From an uncultured Clostridia bacterium (GTDB taxonomy: Bacteria; Bacillota; Clostridia; Christensenellales; Aristaeellaceae), in contig CAMKJS010000012.1 in the NCBI GenBank assembly GCA_946413245.1, positions 1 to 53,916 of the forward strand: 53,916 bases of DNA. The letters are read 5' to 3'. A program made the translations under genes and the position numbers. Below the pieces are notes generated by a model. That model was not told where the DNA came from, ran no database searches, and saw only the letters and a program-made list of their open reading frames with translations. Positions 17,569 through 25,160 of this stretch are shown here, one piece after another (the stretch's first letter is position 1; the number at the start of each line of letters is the position of its first letter).

Positions 17569-19584
17569 GTGAGCAATTTGGAAGAAAAGAACGGACAGAG
17601 CCAGCAGGAGATCGCCGCGAATGTGGACGAGATCATGCGCAAATATGACCGGGAATCCAACATCCGCGTATGGGAAGGGATTCCGAAGATCATCGTCGGC
17701 GTCGTTCTGGCCGCGTTTTCCGTTTTCTGCATCTATGTGACCCTGTTTGCGAACTTCCTTGACCAGGTTCGCCTCAGCTCCTTCCTCGGACTTGTGATTA
17801 TCATGGGTTTTCTGACCTATCCGGCCAGAAAGGGGCACGTGAAGGTCAACCACATTCCCTGGTACGACATTCTGCTGATGGTGCTCGGCGCGGCGGCGTT
17901 CTTTTACTATACCCTGAACGCCCAGCGGCTGCTGAATACCCGGATCAAGATCAAGCTGAACGATCCGGTGTATATCATCGCCGGAATCGTCGGCCTCGCG
18001 GTGCTGTGCGAGCTGTGCCGCCGGAGCGTGGGCCTGCCGATCCTCTGCGTGGCAGGAACCTTCCTGTGCTACACCATCTATTTCTACGTGAAGGACGGGA
18101 AGATGCTGGCCAACGTGGTGCACGAGCTTTTCTACAATGAAAACGGGCTGCTGTCCACGCCGATCAACGTATGCTCCAAGTATATCGTGGTGTTTATTAT
18201 CTTCGGAGCATTCCTGGAAAAAACGGGAATCTCCGAGTTCTTCATCGCGCTGGCCAACGGGCTCACCGGCCGGTTCGCCGGCGGCCCGGCCAAGGTGGCG
18301 GTGGTTTCTTCCGCCCTGTGCGGCATGGTCTCCGGCTCCTCCGTGGGCAATACGGTCACCACCGGATCCATCACCATTCCCATGATGAAGAAAACCGGGT
18401 ACGACAAAAATTTCTCCGGCGCCGTGGAAGCGGCAGCGTCCACCGGCGGGCAGATCATGCCGCCTATTATGGGGGCGGCGGCTTTCCTGATGGCGGATTA
18501 CCTGGGCGTGCCTTATTCTGACATTATCGTGCGGGCAATTCTGCCGGCCTGCCTGTATTTCCTGGGCATTTTCCTCTCCGTGCACCTGGAGGCGAAGAAG
18601 CTGGGACTGAAGGGTCTGAGCCGGGACCAGCTGCCGAGAATGAAGGAGCTGCTGAAGGAAAGCTACCTGCTGCTGCCGCTGGCGATTCTGATTTATCTGG
18701 TATGCTCCAATACAAGGACCATGCAGTTCTCCGCGGCCGTATCTATCCTGGCCACCATAGCCGTGGGCATCATCAGCAACGTTCACCGGAATCTCCGGCA
18801 CGGGAAAGCCCTGGCCACCGGAGCGGGGACGACGAACAGCCGATTCAGGCCCATCAACGTGTTTGAGGCGCTGGAAAACGGCGGACGCAGCTGCATTTCC
18901 GTGGCGGTAGCCTGCGGCGTCGCCGGACTGATCTGCGGCTGCCTGACGGTGACAGGCCTGGCCTCCACCGTGATCAACGCGATCGTGACCGTGTCCCAGG
19001 GAAAGCTGTTCCTGGGGCTGCTGCTGACGATGATCTGCTGCATCATTCTCGGCATGGGAATTCCGACCACTGCGACCTACTGCATCATGGCCTCCACCTG
19101 TGCGCCGATCCTGATTCAGATGGGCGTGCCGATGATCGCCGCGCACTTCTTTGTATTCTACTATGGGATTGTGGCGGACATCACGCCGCCGGTGGCGCTG
19201 GCGGCCTACGCCGGATCCGCGATCTCGGGCGGGAGCCCGATGAAAACGGGGATCCATGCCACACGGCTGGCCATCGCCGGCTTCATTATTCCCCTGATCT
19301 TTGCACTGAGCCCCTCCATGCTGCTGATTGAAACCACGTGGACGGAAGTGCTGCAGCTGACCCTTACCTCCATCGTGGGTATGTACGGGATTACCTTCGG
19401 CCTCAGCGGCCTGAAGGACTATGAACAGCAGGGAAGCGCCCGGATCTTCGCGATGTTGCAGCGGCTGACCGCGATTGCCGGCGGACTGCTTCTGATCTAT
19501 CCGGGCACGCTGACGGACGTGATCGGCACCGCGGCGGTCGCCGGGGCGCTGGCCTGGTATTCTCTCATGCGAAAAAAGGCTTGA
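17569..19584 (+). CDS. TRAP transporter fused permease (4TM/12TM, DctQM-type)
   Basis: 671 aa, GTG start 7 bases after AAGGAG. A soluble N-terminus of about 35 residues precedes a four-helix DctQ-like part (helices near 45-62, 68-86, 100-118, 140-160). The DctM-like part follows, with family motifs VVFIIFGAFLEKTG, GPAKVAVVSSALCGMVSGSSVGN, STGGQIMPPIMGAAAFLMAD, GMGIPTTATYCIMA and DITPPVALAAYAGSAISGG. It partners with the TAXI binding protein upstream to import an organic acid using the sodium or proton gradient. A single fused permease is usual for TAXI systems. Confidence 0.94.
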   Translation: MSNLEEKNGQSQQEIAANVDEIMRKYDRESNIRVWEGIPKIIVGVVLAAFSVFCIYVTLFANFLDQVRLSSFLGLVIIMGFLTYPARKGHVKVNHIPWYDILLMVLGAAAFFYYTLNAQRLLNTRIKIKLNDPVYIIAGIVGLAVLCELCRRSVGLPILCVAGTFLCYTIYFYVKDGKMLANVVHELFYNENGLLSTPINVCSKYIVVFIIFGAFLEKTGISEFFIALANGLTGRFAGGPAKVAVVSSALCGMVSGSSVGNTVTTGSITIPMMKKTGYDKNFSGAVEAAASTGGQIMPPIMGAAAFLMADYLGVPYSDIIVRAILPACLYFLGIFLSVHLEAKKLGLKGLSRDQLPRMKELLKESYLLLPLAILIYLVCSNTRTMQFSAAVSILATIAVGIISNVHRNLRHGKALATGAGTTNSRFRPINVFEALENGGRSCISVAVACGVAGLICGCLTVTGLASTVINAIVTVSQGKLFLGLLLTMICCIILGMGIPTTATYCIMASTCAPILIQMGVPMIAAHFFVFYYGIVADITPPVALAAYAGSAISGGSPMKTGIHATRLAIAGFIIPLIFALSPSMLLIETTWTEVLQLTLTSIVGMYGITFGLSGLKDYEQQGSARIFAMLQRLTAIAGGLLLIYPGTLTDVIGTAAVAGALAWYSLMRKKA

Positions 19585-19609
19585 CAAACAGGGGTAAATT
19601 GGTTATATT
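19581..19609 (+). promoter_or_regulatory. Near-consensus promoter for the structured RNA
   Basis: TTGACA (19581-19586), 17 bp spacer, TATATT (19604-19609). Transcription would start near 19616. The -35 overlaps the stop codon of the TRAP permease gene. The spacer shares CAGGGGTAAAT with the promoter at 53296. Confidence 0.8.
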
Positions 19610-19615
19610 ATTTCC

Positions 19616-19834
19616 AGATCGCCTGGGGATCGCGACAGTCTTTCGGTTTTCCCCACATTTCAAAAAATGGAGCCCGGGTCCAATGGGCGCAATGTCATGC
19701 CCCCGTCCTGTACGCCAGGGGACGGCAGATACGTCCGGCAGGGCACCAGCCTGCTAAACATAGCGGGTGAAAAAACGAGGACATCGGCTCCCTGGGGTTT
19801 CAAGAATATCCTCCCGCGCGGAGGGTATTTTTTT
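19616..19834 (+). ncRNA. Structured non-coding RNA, probably 6S RNA
   Basis: About 215 nt with its own near-consensus promoter and an intrinsic terminator, and no convincing reading frame. Visible pairing includes GGAGCC (near 19670) with GGCUCC (near 19788), CCCCA with UGGGG closing the outside, CCGUCC/GGACGG, GCAGG/CCUGC and CUGCUA/UAGCGG hairpins. Length, promoter strength, long closing stems and the central GGGCGCAAUGUC...GUACGCC...GGACGGCAG region fit my memory of clostridial 6S RNAs, which bind RNA polymerase. It does not match SRP, RNase P or tmRNA core motifs. Alternative: an unknown RNA or a leader for pfkA. Confidence 0.6.
19805..19834 (+). terminator. Intrinsic terminator of the structured RNA
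   Basis: AATATCCTCC pairs with GGAGGGTATT around CGCGC, followed by a run of seven T. Ends the RNA about 105 bases before pfkA. Confidence 0.8.
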
Positions 19835-19938
19835 GAAGAATGGGTATAATTCTCTTTTCTCTTCGCGCAAACTGTGTTATACTACTATAGAGTATGCCAT
19901 AAATGAGGCAGGAATCGTAAAGGAGCCGGTGAACCATT

Positions 19939-20991
19939 ATGATGAGAAAAATCGGTGTTTTAACCAGCGGCGGCGACAGCCCGGGAATGAATGCGGCGGT
20001 CATGTCTGTAGCGCGAAGCGCTTCTCTGTACGGGATTCCCCTGATCGGCATCAAACGCGGATATAACGGCCTGCTCCGCAAGAGCACCAATATCCGGGAC
20101 GATCTGCAGGAACTGCACATGGAAACGGTACTGGATATCGCGGACGCTCCCGGTACCTATCTGCGGACGGCGCGCTGCCTGGAATTCATGGATCCCCATT
20201 ACCGGGAGATCGCCGTGAATACCCTGCAGGCCATGGAGATCGACGGTCTGGTGGTTATCGGCGGAGACGGAAGCTTTAACGGCGCGAAGGAACTGTGCGA
20301 GATGGGCGTGCCCTGTATCGGCATTCCCGGAACCATCGACAACGACCTGGGATATACAGAAATGACCCTGGGTTTCGATACCGCTGTCAACGTATGCGTG
20401 AACGCGGTGCGTGCCATCCGGGCCACTTCCCGCAGCCATGACCGGCCCGCGGTGGTGGAAGTCATGGGGCGCCACTGCGGCGACATCGCCCTGATGACCG
20501 CTGTGTCCACCGGCAGCGAGATCGTGGTGGTGCCTGAAGTGCCGTGGACGGTGGAGCAGGTGGCTGCCAAGCTGAACAAGCAGCTGGCGAGAGGCAACAC
20601 CCGCGCCACGATCGTGGTAGCGGAAGGCTGCTGGGCTACCATGGCGCCTTTCGATCTGTACGGGTTCCTGACCAGCCACGGCAAGCAGTGCTACGAAGGA
20701 GAGCCGATGTCCGCCGTGCGTTTCGCCTCCGTGATGAAGCGGATGTGCGGCATGGTGGAAGCCAGAGCTTCCGTGATCGGCTATATGCAGCGCGGCGCCG
20801 AGCCAACCGCGCGGGACAGCACGTTTGCCTTCGAGGCGGGCAACCTGGCTGTGCGCCTGCTGCGGGACGGCATCAGCAACCAGGTGGTCGGCATGCAGAA
20901 GGGCAAAGTGATGTATATGCCCATCGACAAGGCACTGGCATGCAAGAAGAATTTCAACCGCAACCTGTACGACCTGGCCAATTCACTGTAA
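19939..20991 (+). CDS. pfkA: ATP-dependent 6-phosphofructokinase
   Basis: 350 aa. Phosphorylates fructose 6-phosphate to the 1,6-bisphosphate in glycolysis. The start GVLTSGGDSPGMNAAV is the nucleotide-binding opening. GGDGS at residues 107-111 and PGTIDND near 130-136 carry the glycines typical of ATP rather than pyrophosphate users, and the Asp of TIDND is catalytic. EVMGRHCGDIAL follows. About 30 residues longer than the usual 320. ATG ATG doublet: the start could be 19939 or 19942, about 13 bases after AAGGAG. A TATACT box at 19878 may be its own promoter, but the -35 is weak. Confidence 0.94.
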   Translation: MMRKIGVLTSGGDSPGMNAAVMSVARSASLYGIPLIGIKRGYNGLLRKSTNIRDDLQELHMETVLDIADAPGTYLRTARCLEFMDPHYREIAVNTLQAMEIDGLVVIGGDGSFNGAKELCEMGVPCIGIPGTIDNDLGYTEMTLGFDTAVNVCVNAVRAIRATSRSHDRPAVVEVMGRHCGDIALMTAVSTGSEIVVVPEVPWTVEQVAAKLNKQLARGNTRATIVVAEGCWATMAPFDLYGFLTSHGKQCYEGEPMSAVRFASVMKRMCGMVEARASVIGYMQRGAEPTARDSTFAFEAGNLAVRLLRDGISNQVVGMQKGKVMYMPIDKALACKKNFNRNLYDLANSL

Positions 20992-21072
20992 TTCGCGAGA
21001 AACTCCGGCCGGAAACGGTTCGGGGTTTCGCACTTTCGGAGAAAGGTTTCCGTTCAGGAGGAGTGGAGAAGT

Positions 21073-22377
21073 ATGAGAAAGATTTTGTCCGCCGTGACGG
21101 CGCTGCTGCTGATTGCGGCGCTGACCGCGGGGGTGACAGCCTGGCCCGAAGCTTCGGCGGATAAACTGATATCTCCGGGATCGGACAGCCGGATTGAAAT
21201 CATCGAGAGGATTCCGTCTCAGGGGGATCCGACTCCGACGCCCACCAAGACGGCAACGCCGACAAAGACAGCAACGCCGACCCCGAAGGTGACACCGACG
21301 AAGACGGCGACGCCGACTCCGACGGAGGCAAAGCCCACCGTGGATCCTGACGCGCCGGTGAAAATCACGTCGAAAACATTCCCGGACAAGGTATTCCGGA
21401 AATATGTATCGTCCAGGTTTGACAAGAATAAGGACGGCAAGCTGACGCTGAAGGAGCGCAAGGCAGTCAAGACGATCAAAATCGCACAGAAAAAGTCTTC
21501 CTACTGCAAAAACCTGAAGGGGATCGAATATTTCCCGAATCTGGAGACCCTGGACTGCTCCTGCGCCGGAAGCACCGCGTACGGGCTGTCCGGCGGCGTG
21601 GATCTGTCCAAAAACACGAAGCTGAAGAACGTCAGTCTCTACAACACAAAACTCGGCAGCCTGAAAATGGGGAAAAACACGGCGCTGCGCACCCTGGACG
21701 TCTCCTATTGCGCGCTGAAAAAGCTGGACGTATCCAAATGCTCCAGGCTGGATACGCTGAGATGCAACGATAATTCCCTGACCTCGCTGAATGTCAGCGG
21801 CTGCAAGGCGCTGGGGGCTCTGAGCTGCGGCAGCAATCTGCTGACGACTCTGAATGTGAAGAACTGCAAGTCGCTGTGGCTGCTTTCCTGCTACGATAAC
21901 GCGCTGAACAGTCTGGACCTGAGCGCGAACAAGAAGCTGGAATCCCTCTTCTGCAGTTATAACAAACTGAAAACTCTGAGCGTGAATGGGCTGACGGAAC
22001 TGGATTGGCTGGATGCTTCCGGCAACAAACTGAAGACAATCGATCTTTCCGGCGCCAGAAAACTGAGTTATCTGAACCTCTACAGCAATCAGCTGACCAG
22101 CCTGAACGCCAATGGGCTGCAGAAGCTTGTTTCGCTGGACGTGTCCTGGAACCAGCTGAGCAGCCTGAAAATCTATGAGTGTCCGGACCTGGAAAAACTG
22201 TACTGCAACGATAACAACCTGAAATCCGTGGATATATCGGACGCGGATCACCTGGTGTTCCTGGTGAAGAAGGCCAAACCGGAAACCAGGCTGGATTACT
22301 ACCGGCTGGAATACAGCAAGGACACGATCTATTATGTGATTGAATATGACAAGACGACAAAACTGAAATACCAGTGA
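21073..22377 (+). CDS. Secreted EF-hand / leucine-rich repeat protein A
   Basis: 434 aa, ATG after AGGAGGAG. Signal peptide residues 1-25 (LLLIAALTAGVTAWPEASA). A Thr/Pro/Lys linker with TPTPTKTATPT units spans residues about 55-85. Then comes an EF-hand-like calcium loop DKNKDGKLTLKE within FPDKVFRKYVSSRFDKNKDG. Residues about 140-400 are LRRs of the pattern LDVSKCSRLDTLRCNDNSL, with a Cys or Tyr at a fixed position. No anchor motif. The next gene is a shorter paralogue with the same order of parts, so the pair arose by tandem duplication. Likely extracellular binding protein. Confidence 0.88.
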   Translation: MRKILSAVTALLLIAALTAGVTAWPEASADKLISPGSDSRIEIIERIPSQGDPTPTPTKTATPTKTATPTPKVTPTKTATPTPTEAKPTVDPDAPVKITSKTFPDKVFRKYVSSRFDKNKDGKLTLKERKAVKTIKIAQKKSSYCKNLKGIEYFPNLETLDCSCAGSTAYGLSGGVDLSKNTKLKNVSLYNTKLGSLKMGKNTALRTLDVSYCALKKLDVSKCSRLDTLRCNDNSLTSLNVSGCKALGALSCGSNLLTTLNVKNCKSLWLLSCYDNALNSLDLSANKKLESLFCSYNKLKTLSVNGLTELDWLDASGNKLKTIDLSGARKLSYLNLYSNQLTSLNANGLQKLVSLDVSWNQLSSLKIYECPDLEKLYCNDNNLKSVDISDADHLVFLVKKAKPETRLDYYRLEYSKDTIYYVIEYDKTTKLKYQ

Positions 22378-22443
22378 TTTCGGTGACGAATCCCAATGCC
22401 CGTACAGGAAGCGCGGCGGCGTATGAAAGAGGAGCTGAAAGAA

Positions 22444-23433
22444 ATGAAAAAATGTCTGATTGCCATGATCGTTCTGGTGGAGGTTTTCCTGCTGATTGTC
22501 GGAATCGGCGCCGCGACAGAGGCGAATCCGGAAGCGCCGCCAATCGAAATGTCGGAAAGAATGCCCAGCGGCGGAGAAACACCGACGCCTTCCGTGCCGG
22601 CTCCGCCAGACGGATCGATCGCTATCGACGAAACCAATTTTCCGGACGCGAAGTTCAGCAATTGCGTTTCGAAATTTGACAAAGACGGGGACGGTTTCCT
22701 GTCGTCTGAGGAAATCAAAAAGGTGACGGTAATCGACGTGCGGGGCAGGAAAAACGATTATTGCTACAATCTGAAGGGAATCGAGTATTTCACGAACCTG
22801 AAGACGCTGTACTGCTACGGGGACAACGGAAAACGCGGCCTGGCCTGCAATCTGGATCTGAGCAAAAACACCAAGCTGGAGAGCATCGGCTGCCACAACA
22901 CGAACATCAAGAGCCTGAAGCTGGGCAAGAACACGAAGCTGACAAAGATTGTGTGCTACAACACGAAGCTGACAAAGCTGGACGTGTCGAAATGCACGAA
23001 CCTGCGGCTGCTGAACTGTTCCAACTGCAAGATAAAAACCCTGAATGTATCCGGGTGCAAATATTTAAAGGTACTGCAGTGTGACCTGAACGCCCTGACA
23101 GAGCTGGATGTGCAGAACTGCAAAAATCTGAGCAGGCTGACCTGTGACCATAACAGCCTGAAAACCCTGAATCTGAAGGGGCTCAAATCCCTGACAGAGC
23201 TGGACTGCTCCTACAACAAGCTGAAGACGCTGACGCTGACCGGATGCAAAGCGCTGAAGCAGGTCGAGACCCACCGGAACAGCCTGAAGAAACTGGATAT
23301 CACCGCCTCCACCTCTCTGTGCAAACTGGTAAAGACCGGAAAACGTGAATCCGTGTACAGCACCAGCTACCAGTACAAAAATACGGAATGCCTGCTGACA
23401 TACGACAAGGCTACCAAACTGGTCAAGAAATAA
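22444..23433 (+). CDS. Secreted EF-hand / leucine-rich repeat protein B (paralogue)
   Basis: 329 aa from the ATG at 22444 after AGAGGAG; an in-frame ATG at 22396 lacks a site. Signal peptide MKKCLIAMIVLVEVFLLIVGIGAA. Short Pro/Thr linker (TPTPSVPAPP), EF-hand-like loop DKDGDGFLSSEE, then LRRs such as LDVSKCTNLRLLNC and LKTLNLKGLKSLTELDC. Ends LLTYDKATKLVKK, echoing VIEYDKTTKLKYQ at the end of its upstream paralogue. The pair starts 67 bases apart and may be one transcript. Confidence 0.86.
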   Translation: MKKCLIAMIVLVEVFLLIVGIGAATEANPEAPPIEMSERMPSGGETPTPSVPAPPDGSIAIDETNFPDAKFSNCVSKFDKDGDGFLSSEEIKKVTVIDVRGRKNDYCYNLKGIEYFTNLKTLYCYGDNGKRGLACNLDLSKNTKLESIGCHNTNIKSLKLGKNTKLTKIVCYNTKLTKLDVSKCTNLRLLNCSNCKIKTLNVSGCKYLKVLQCDLNALTELDVQNCKNLSRLTCDHNSLKTLNLKGLKSLTELDCSYNKLKTLTLTGCKALKQVETHRNSLKKLDITASTSLCKLVKTGKRESVYSTSYQYKNTECLLTYDKATKLVKK

Positions 23434-23468
23434 AACGGACGGAAACGAAGAAAAATGATATCGGGGGA

Positions 23469-23497
23469 TTGACAGGGGAGAATCCCTGTGGTAGAAT
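23469..23497 (+). promoter_or_regulatory. Promoter of the infC operon
   Basis: TTGACA (23469-23474), 17 bp spacer, TAGAAT (23492-23497). Start of transcription near 23504. Confidence 0.8.
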
Positions 23498-23503
23498 CCA
23501 TCT

Positions 23504-23623
23504 GTTTGAAAGCAGAGGCACCCCGCCCCTCACCTTGCGCGGCCTGCGCCGCCGGGTTAAACAGCCTTCCTGAAAGGGATCTGAATGCTCACTGAGCGGC
23601 GGGTTATATGCCCGCCGCTTTTT
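23504..23623 (+). promoter_or_regulatory. infC-rpmI-rplT leader (L20/IF3 leader) with attenuator
   Basis: About 120 nt of untranslated leader ending in a terminator-like hairpin, AGCGGCGGG/CCCGCCGCT plus five T (23595-23623), upstream of infC. In Firmicutes the same operon is controlled by ribosomal protein L20 binding a leader like this and favouring the terminator. The upstream part (GCCGCCGGGTT near 23550) could pair with the terminator's left or right arm and act as antiterminator. The assignment rests on position and architecture. Confidence 0.7.
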
Positions 23624-23645
23624 ACACGGACTTTACAGGAGGTGT

Positions 23646-24242
23646 ATGGACATCGCAACTGAACTGATGATCAATGAGGCTATCCGCGACCGGGAAGTTC
23701 GCCTGATCGATGAGAACGGTGAACAGCTGGGCGTCATGCCCACGCAGCGCGCCCTGGCACTGGCGGAGGAACGGGGGCTTGATCTGGCCAAGATTCAGCC
23801 GTCCGCGGTGCCGCCTGTCTGCAAACTGCTGGACTATGACAAGTACCGCTACGAGCAATCCAAGCGGGAACGGGAGAACCGCAAGAATCAGCGCGTTGTC
23901 GATATCAAGGAAGTGCAGCTGTCGGCCACCATCGAAGAAAACGATGTGAACACCAAGGCCAAGATGGCGATCCGCTTCCTGGAAAACGGCGATAAAGTGA
24001 AGGTTTCCATACGCTTCCGCGGCCGCCAGATCACACACAGCGAAATCGGGCTGAAGGTAATGCAGGACTTCGCCGAGCGCTGCAAGGACGTCAGCATGGT
24101 GGAACGCCGCCCGCTGCTGGATGGCCGCAACATGATTATGATCCTGGCTCCCAAAGCCCTGAAGGCTTCCTTCGCCGAGAGAAAGGCAAAGAAAGAAGCC
24201 GAGGCCAGGGAGAAAACTGCCTCGCAAGAGACGCAGGACTAA
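23646..24242 (+). CDS. infC: Translation initiation factor IF-3
   Basis: 198 aa. Binds the small ribosomal subunit, prevents premature joining and checks the start codon. Typical opening INEAIRDREVRLIDENGEQLG, then the C-terminal domain with VKVSIRFRGRQITHSEIG and DGRNMIMILAP. The annotated ATG at 23646 sits only three bases after AGGAGG. An in-frame ATC at 23652 has ideal spacing (nine bases), and infC genes often use rare start codons, so the true start may be 23652. First gene of infC-rpmI-rplT. Confidence 0.95.
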   Translation: MDIATELMINEAIRDREVRLIDENGEQLGVMPTQRALALAEERGLDLAKIQPSAVPPVCKLLDYDKYRYEQSKRERENRKNQRVVDIKEVQLSATIEENDVNTKAKMAIRFLENGDKVKVSIRFRGRQITHSEIGLKVMQDFAERCKDVSMVERRPLLDGRNMIMILAPKALKASFAERKAKKEAEAREKTASQETQD

Positions 24243-24267
24243 ACCGCATTGGAAGGAGGACACCAAT

Positions 24268-24468
24268 ATGCCTAAACAGAAATCCCATCGCGGAGCTGCA
24301 AAACGCTTTTCCTTTACCAAGTCCGGTATTGTAAAGCATAAGCAGATGAACGCCAATCACCAGGTGCGTCTGAAGACCACCAAACGGACCCGCCATCTGC
24401 GGAATCCCGGGATCGTGGATAACGCCGCGGAAGCCCGGACCATTCATAAGCTGCTGCCTTACAAATAA
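24268..24468 (+). CDS. rpmI: Ribosomal protein bL35
   Basis: 66 aa, normal length, highly basic. MPKQKSHRGAAKRF and RHLRNPGIVDNAAE are family-typical. ATG follows GGAAGGAGGA. Part of the large subunit; lies between infC and rplT as in nearly all Firmicutes. Confidence 0.97.
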   Translation: MPKQKSHRGAAKRFSFTKSGIVKHKQMNANHQVRLKTTKRTRHLRNPGIVDNAAEARTIHKLLPYK

Positions 24469-24495
24469 GCGGATACGGCAAGGAGGAGAACAATC

Positions 24496-24843
24496 ATGGC
24501 ACGCATTAAAAGGGCCGTCAACGCCCATAAGAGTCGCCGCAAGGTGATGAAACTGGCGAAGGGCTACTGGGGAGCGAAATCCAAGCAGTACCGCGCCGCG
24601 AAGGAACAGGTTGCCCGCAGCCTGCGTTACGCCTATATCGGACGGAAGCTCCGCAAGCGCGAATTCCGCCGCCTGTGGATCACCCGTATCAACGCCGCCG
24701 CGCGGCTGAACGGGATGAGCTATTCCACCTTTATCGCGGGACTGAAGAAGAAGAACATCGAAGTGAACCGCAAGATGCTGGCGGATCTGGCTGTGAACGA
24801 CGCCGAGGGCTTCGCGAAGCTGGTCGAGCTGGCCAAGGCCTGA
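24496..24843 (+). CDS. rplT: Ribosomal protein bL20
   Basis: 115 aa, normal length. [30 protein letters not shown] and [16 protein letters not shown] are diagnostic. Needed for early 50S assembly and, in Firmicutes, represses its own operon by binding the leader. Last gene of the operon, followed by a terminator. Confidence 0.97.
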   Translation: MARIKRAVNAHKSRRKVMKLAKGYWGAKSKQYRAAKEQVARSLRYAYIGRKLRKREFRRLWITRINAAARLNGMSYSTFIAGLKKKNIEVNRKMLADLAVNDAEGFAKLVELAKA

Positions 24844-24854
24844 AAATGAAAACA

Positions 24855-24896
24855 AAACGGCTGCCGGGAAGAATTCCGGCGGCCGTTTCGTTTTTT
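24855..24896 (+). terminator. Intrinsic terminator after rplT
   Basis: AAACGGC-t-GCCGG stem pairs with CCGGC-g-GCCGTTT around GAAGAATT, followed by CGTTTTTT. Confidence 0.85.
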
Positions 24897-24915
24897 GGGT
24901 TGCAGGGGACGGCAC

Positions 24916-24943
24916 TTGACAGGGTGACTGCCTGCTATATAAT
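24916..24943 (+). promoter_or_regulatory. Promoter of the envelope (MoxR/VWA/ABC) operon
   Basis: TTGACA (24916-24921), 16 bp spacer, TATAAT (24938-24943). Transcription from about 24950 gives a leader of about 210 nt before the first gene. That leader contains a 13-bp perfect hairpin and a mobile-type inverted repeat. Confidence 0.75.
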
Positions 24944-25059
24944 GGAAAGGTACAAATGTACGTACTAATTGACCGGAGAAAGGAGCTGGAAACAAGGTGT
25001 TCTGATGATCCCGCGGAAACAGAATCCCGAGATGATTTCCATGCGATTTTCATACGCGG

Positions 25060-25089
25060 GAACCCGGCTCCGGCTACGGAGCCGGGTTC
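25060..25089 (+). promoter_or_regulatory. Perfect 13-bp hairpin in the operon leader
   Basis: GAACCCGGCTCCG, loop GCTA, CGGAGCCGGGTTC. No T-run follows, so it is not a normal terminator. It may slow polymerase or stabilise the 5' end of the message. Confidence 0.5.
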
Positions 25090-25109
25090 TCCGGCGGTAT
25101 AAAGAAGGG

Positions 25110-25138
25110 TGTGTCAGAAGAACCGTCCCCCTGACACA
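25110..25138. repeat. AAGAACCGTCCCC inverted repeat
   Basis: TGTGTCAG, then AAGAACCGTCCCC, then CTGACACA: an inverted repeat with a conserved core. I recall the same core as a dispersed intergenic repeat in many Firmicutes. It lies 10 bases before the ribosome binding region of the first operon gene. Confidence 0.65.
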
Positions 25139-25160
25139 CAAGAGAGGAATGAACAGGAAT

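Noticed and set aside
17542..19587. A 681-codon open frame on the minus strand opposite the TRAP permease
   Set aside because: It is antisense to a clear membrane-protein gene, has a His/Gln/Arg-rich low-quality translation, and arises from the high GC content of the third codon position.
19667..20066. Short open frames inside the structured RNA
   Set aside because: They have no ribosome binding site and cross strong stems and the terminator.
20983..22896. A 637-codon frame opposite the EF-hand/LRR genes
   Set aside because: It mirrors the LRR repeat pattern (Val/Gln/Arg-rich), with no signal peptide or independent motif.
24900..24925. A second copy of the GGGGACGG repeat core near 24905
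   Set aside because: Only the GGGGACGG octamer agrees; there are no inverted arms, and the stretch is explained by the -35 of the operon promoter.
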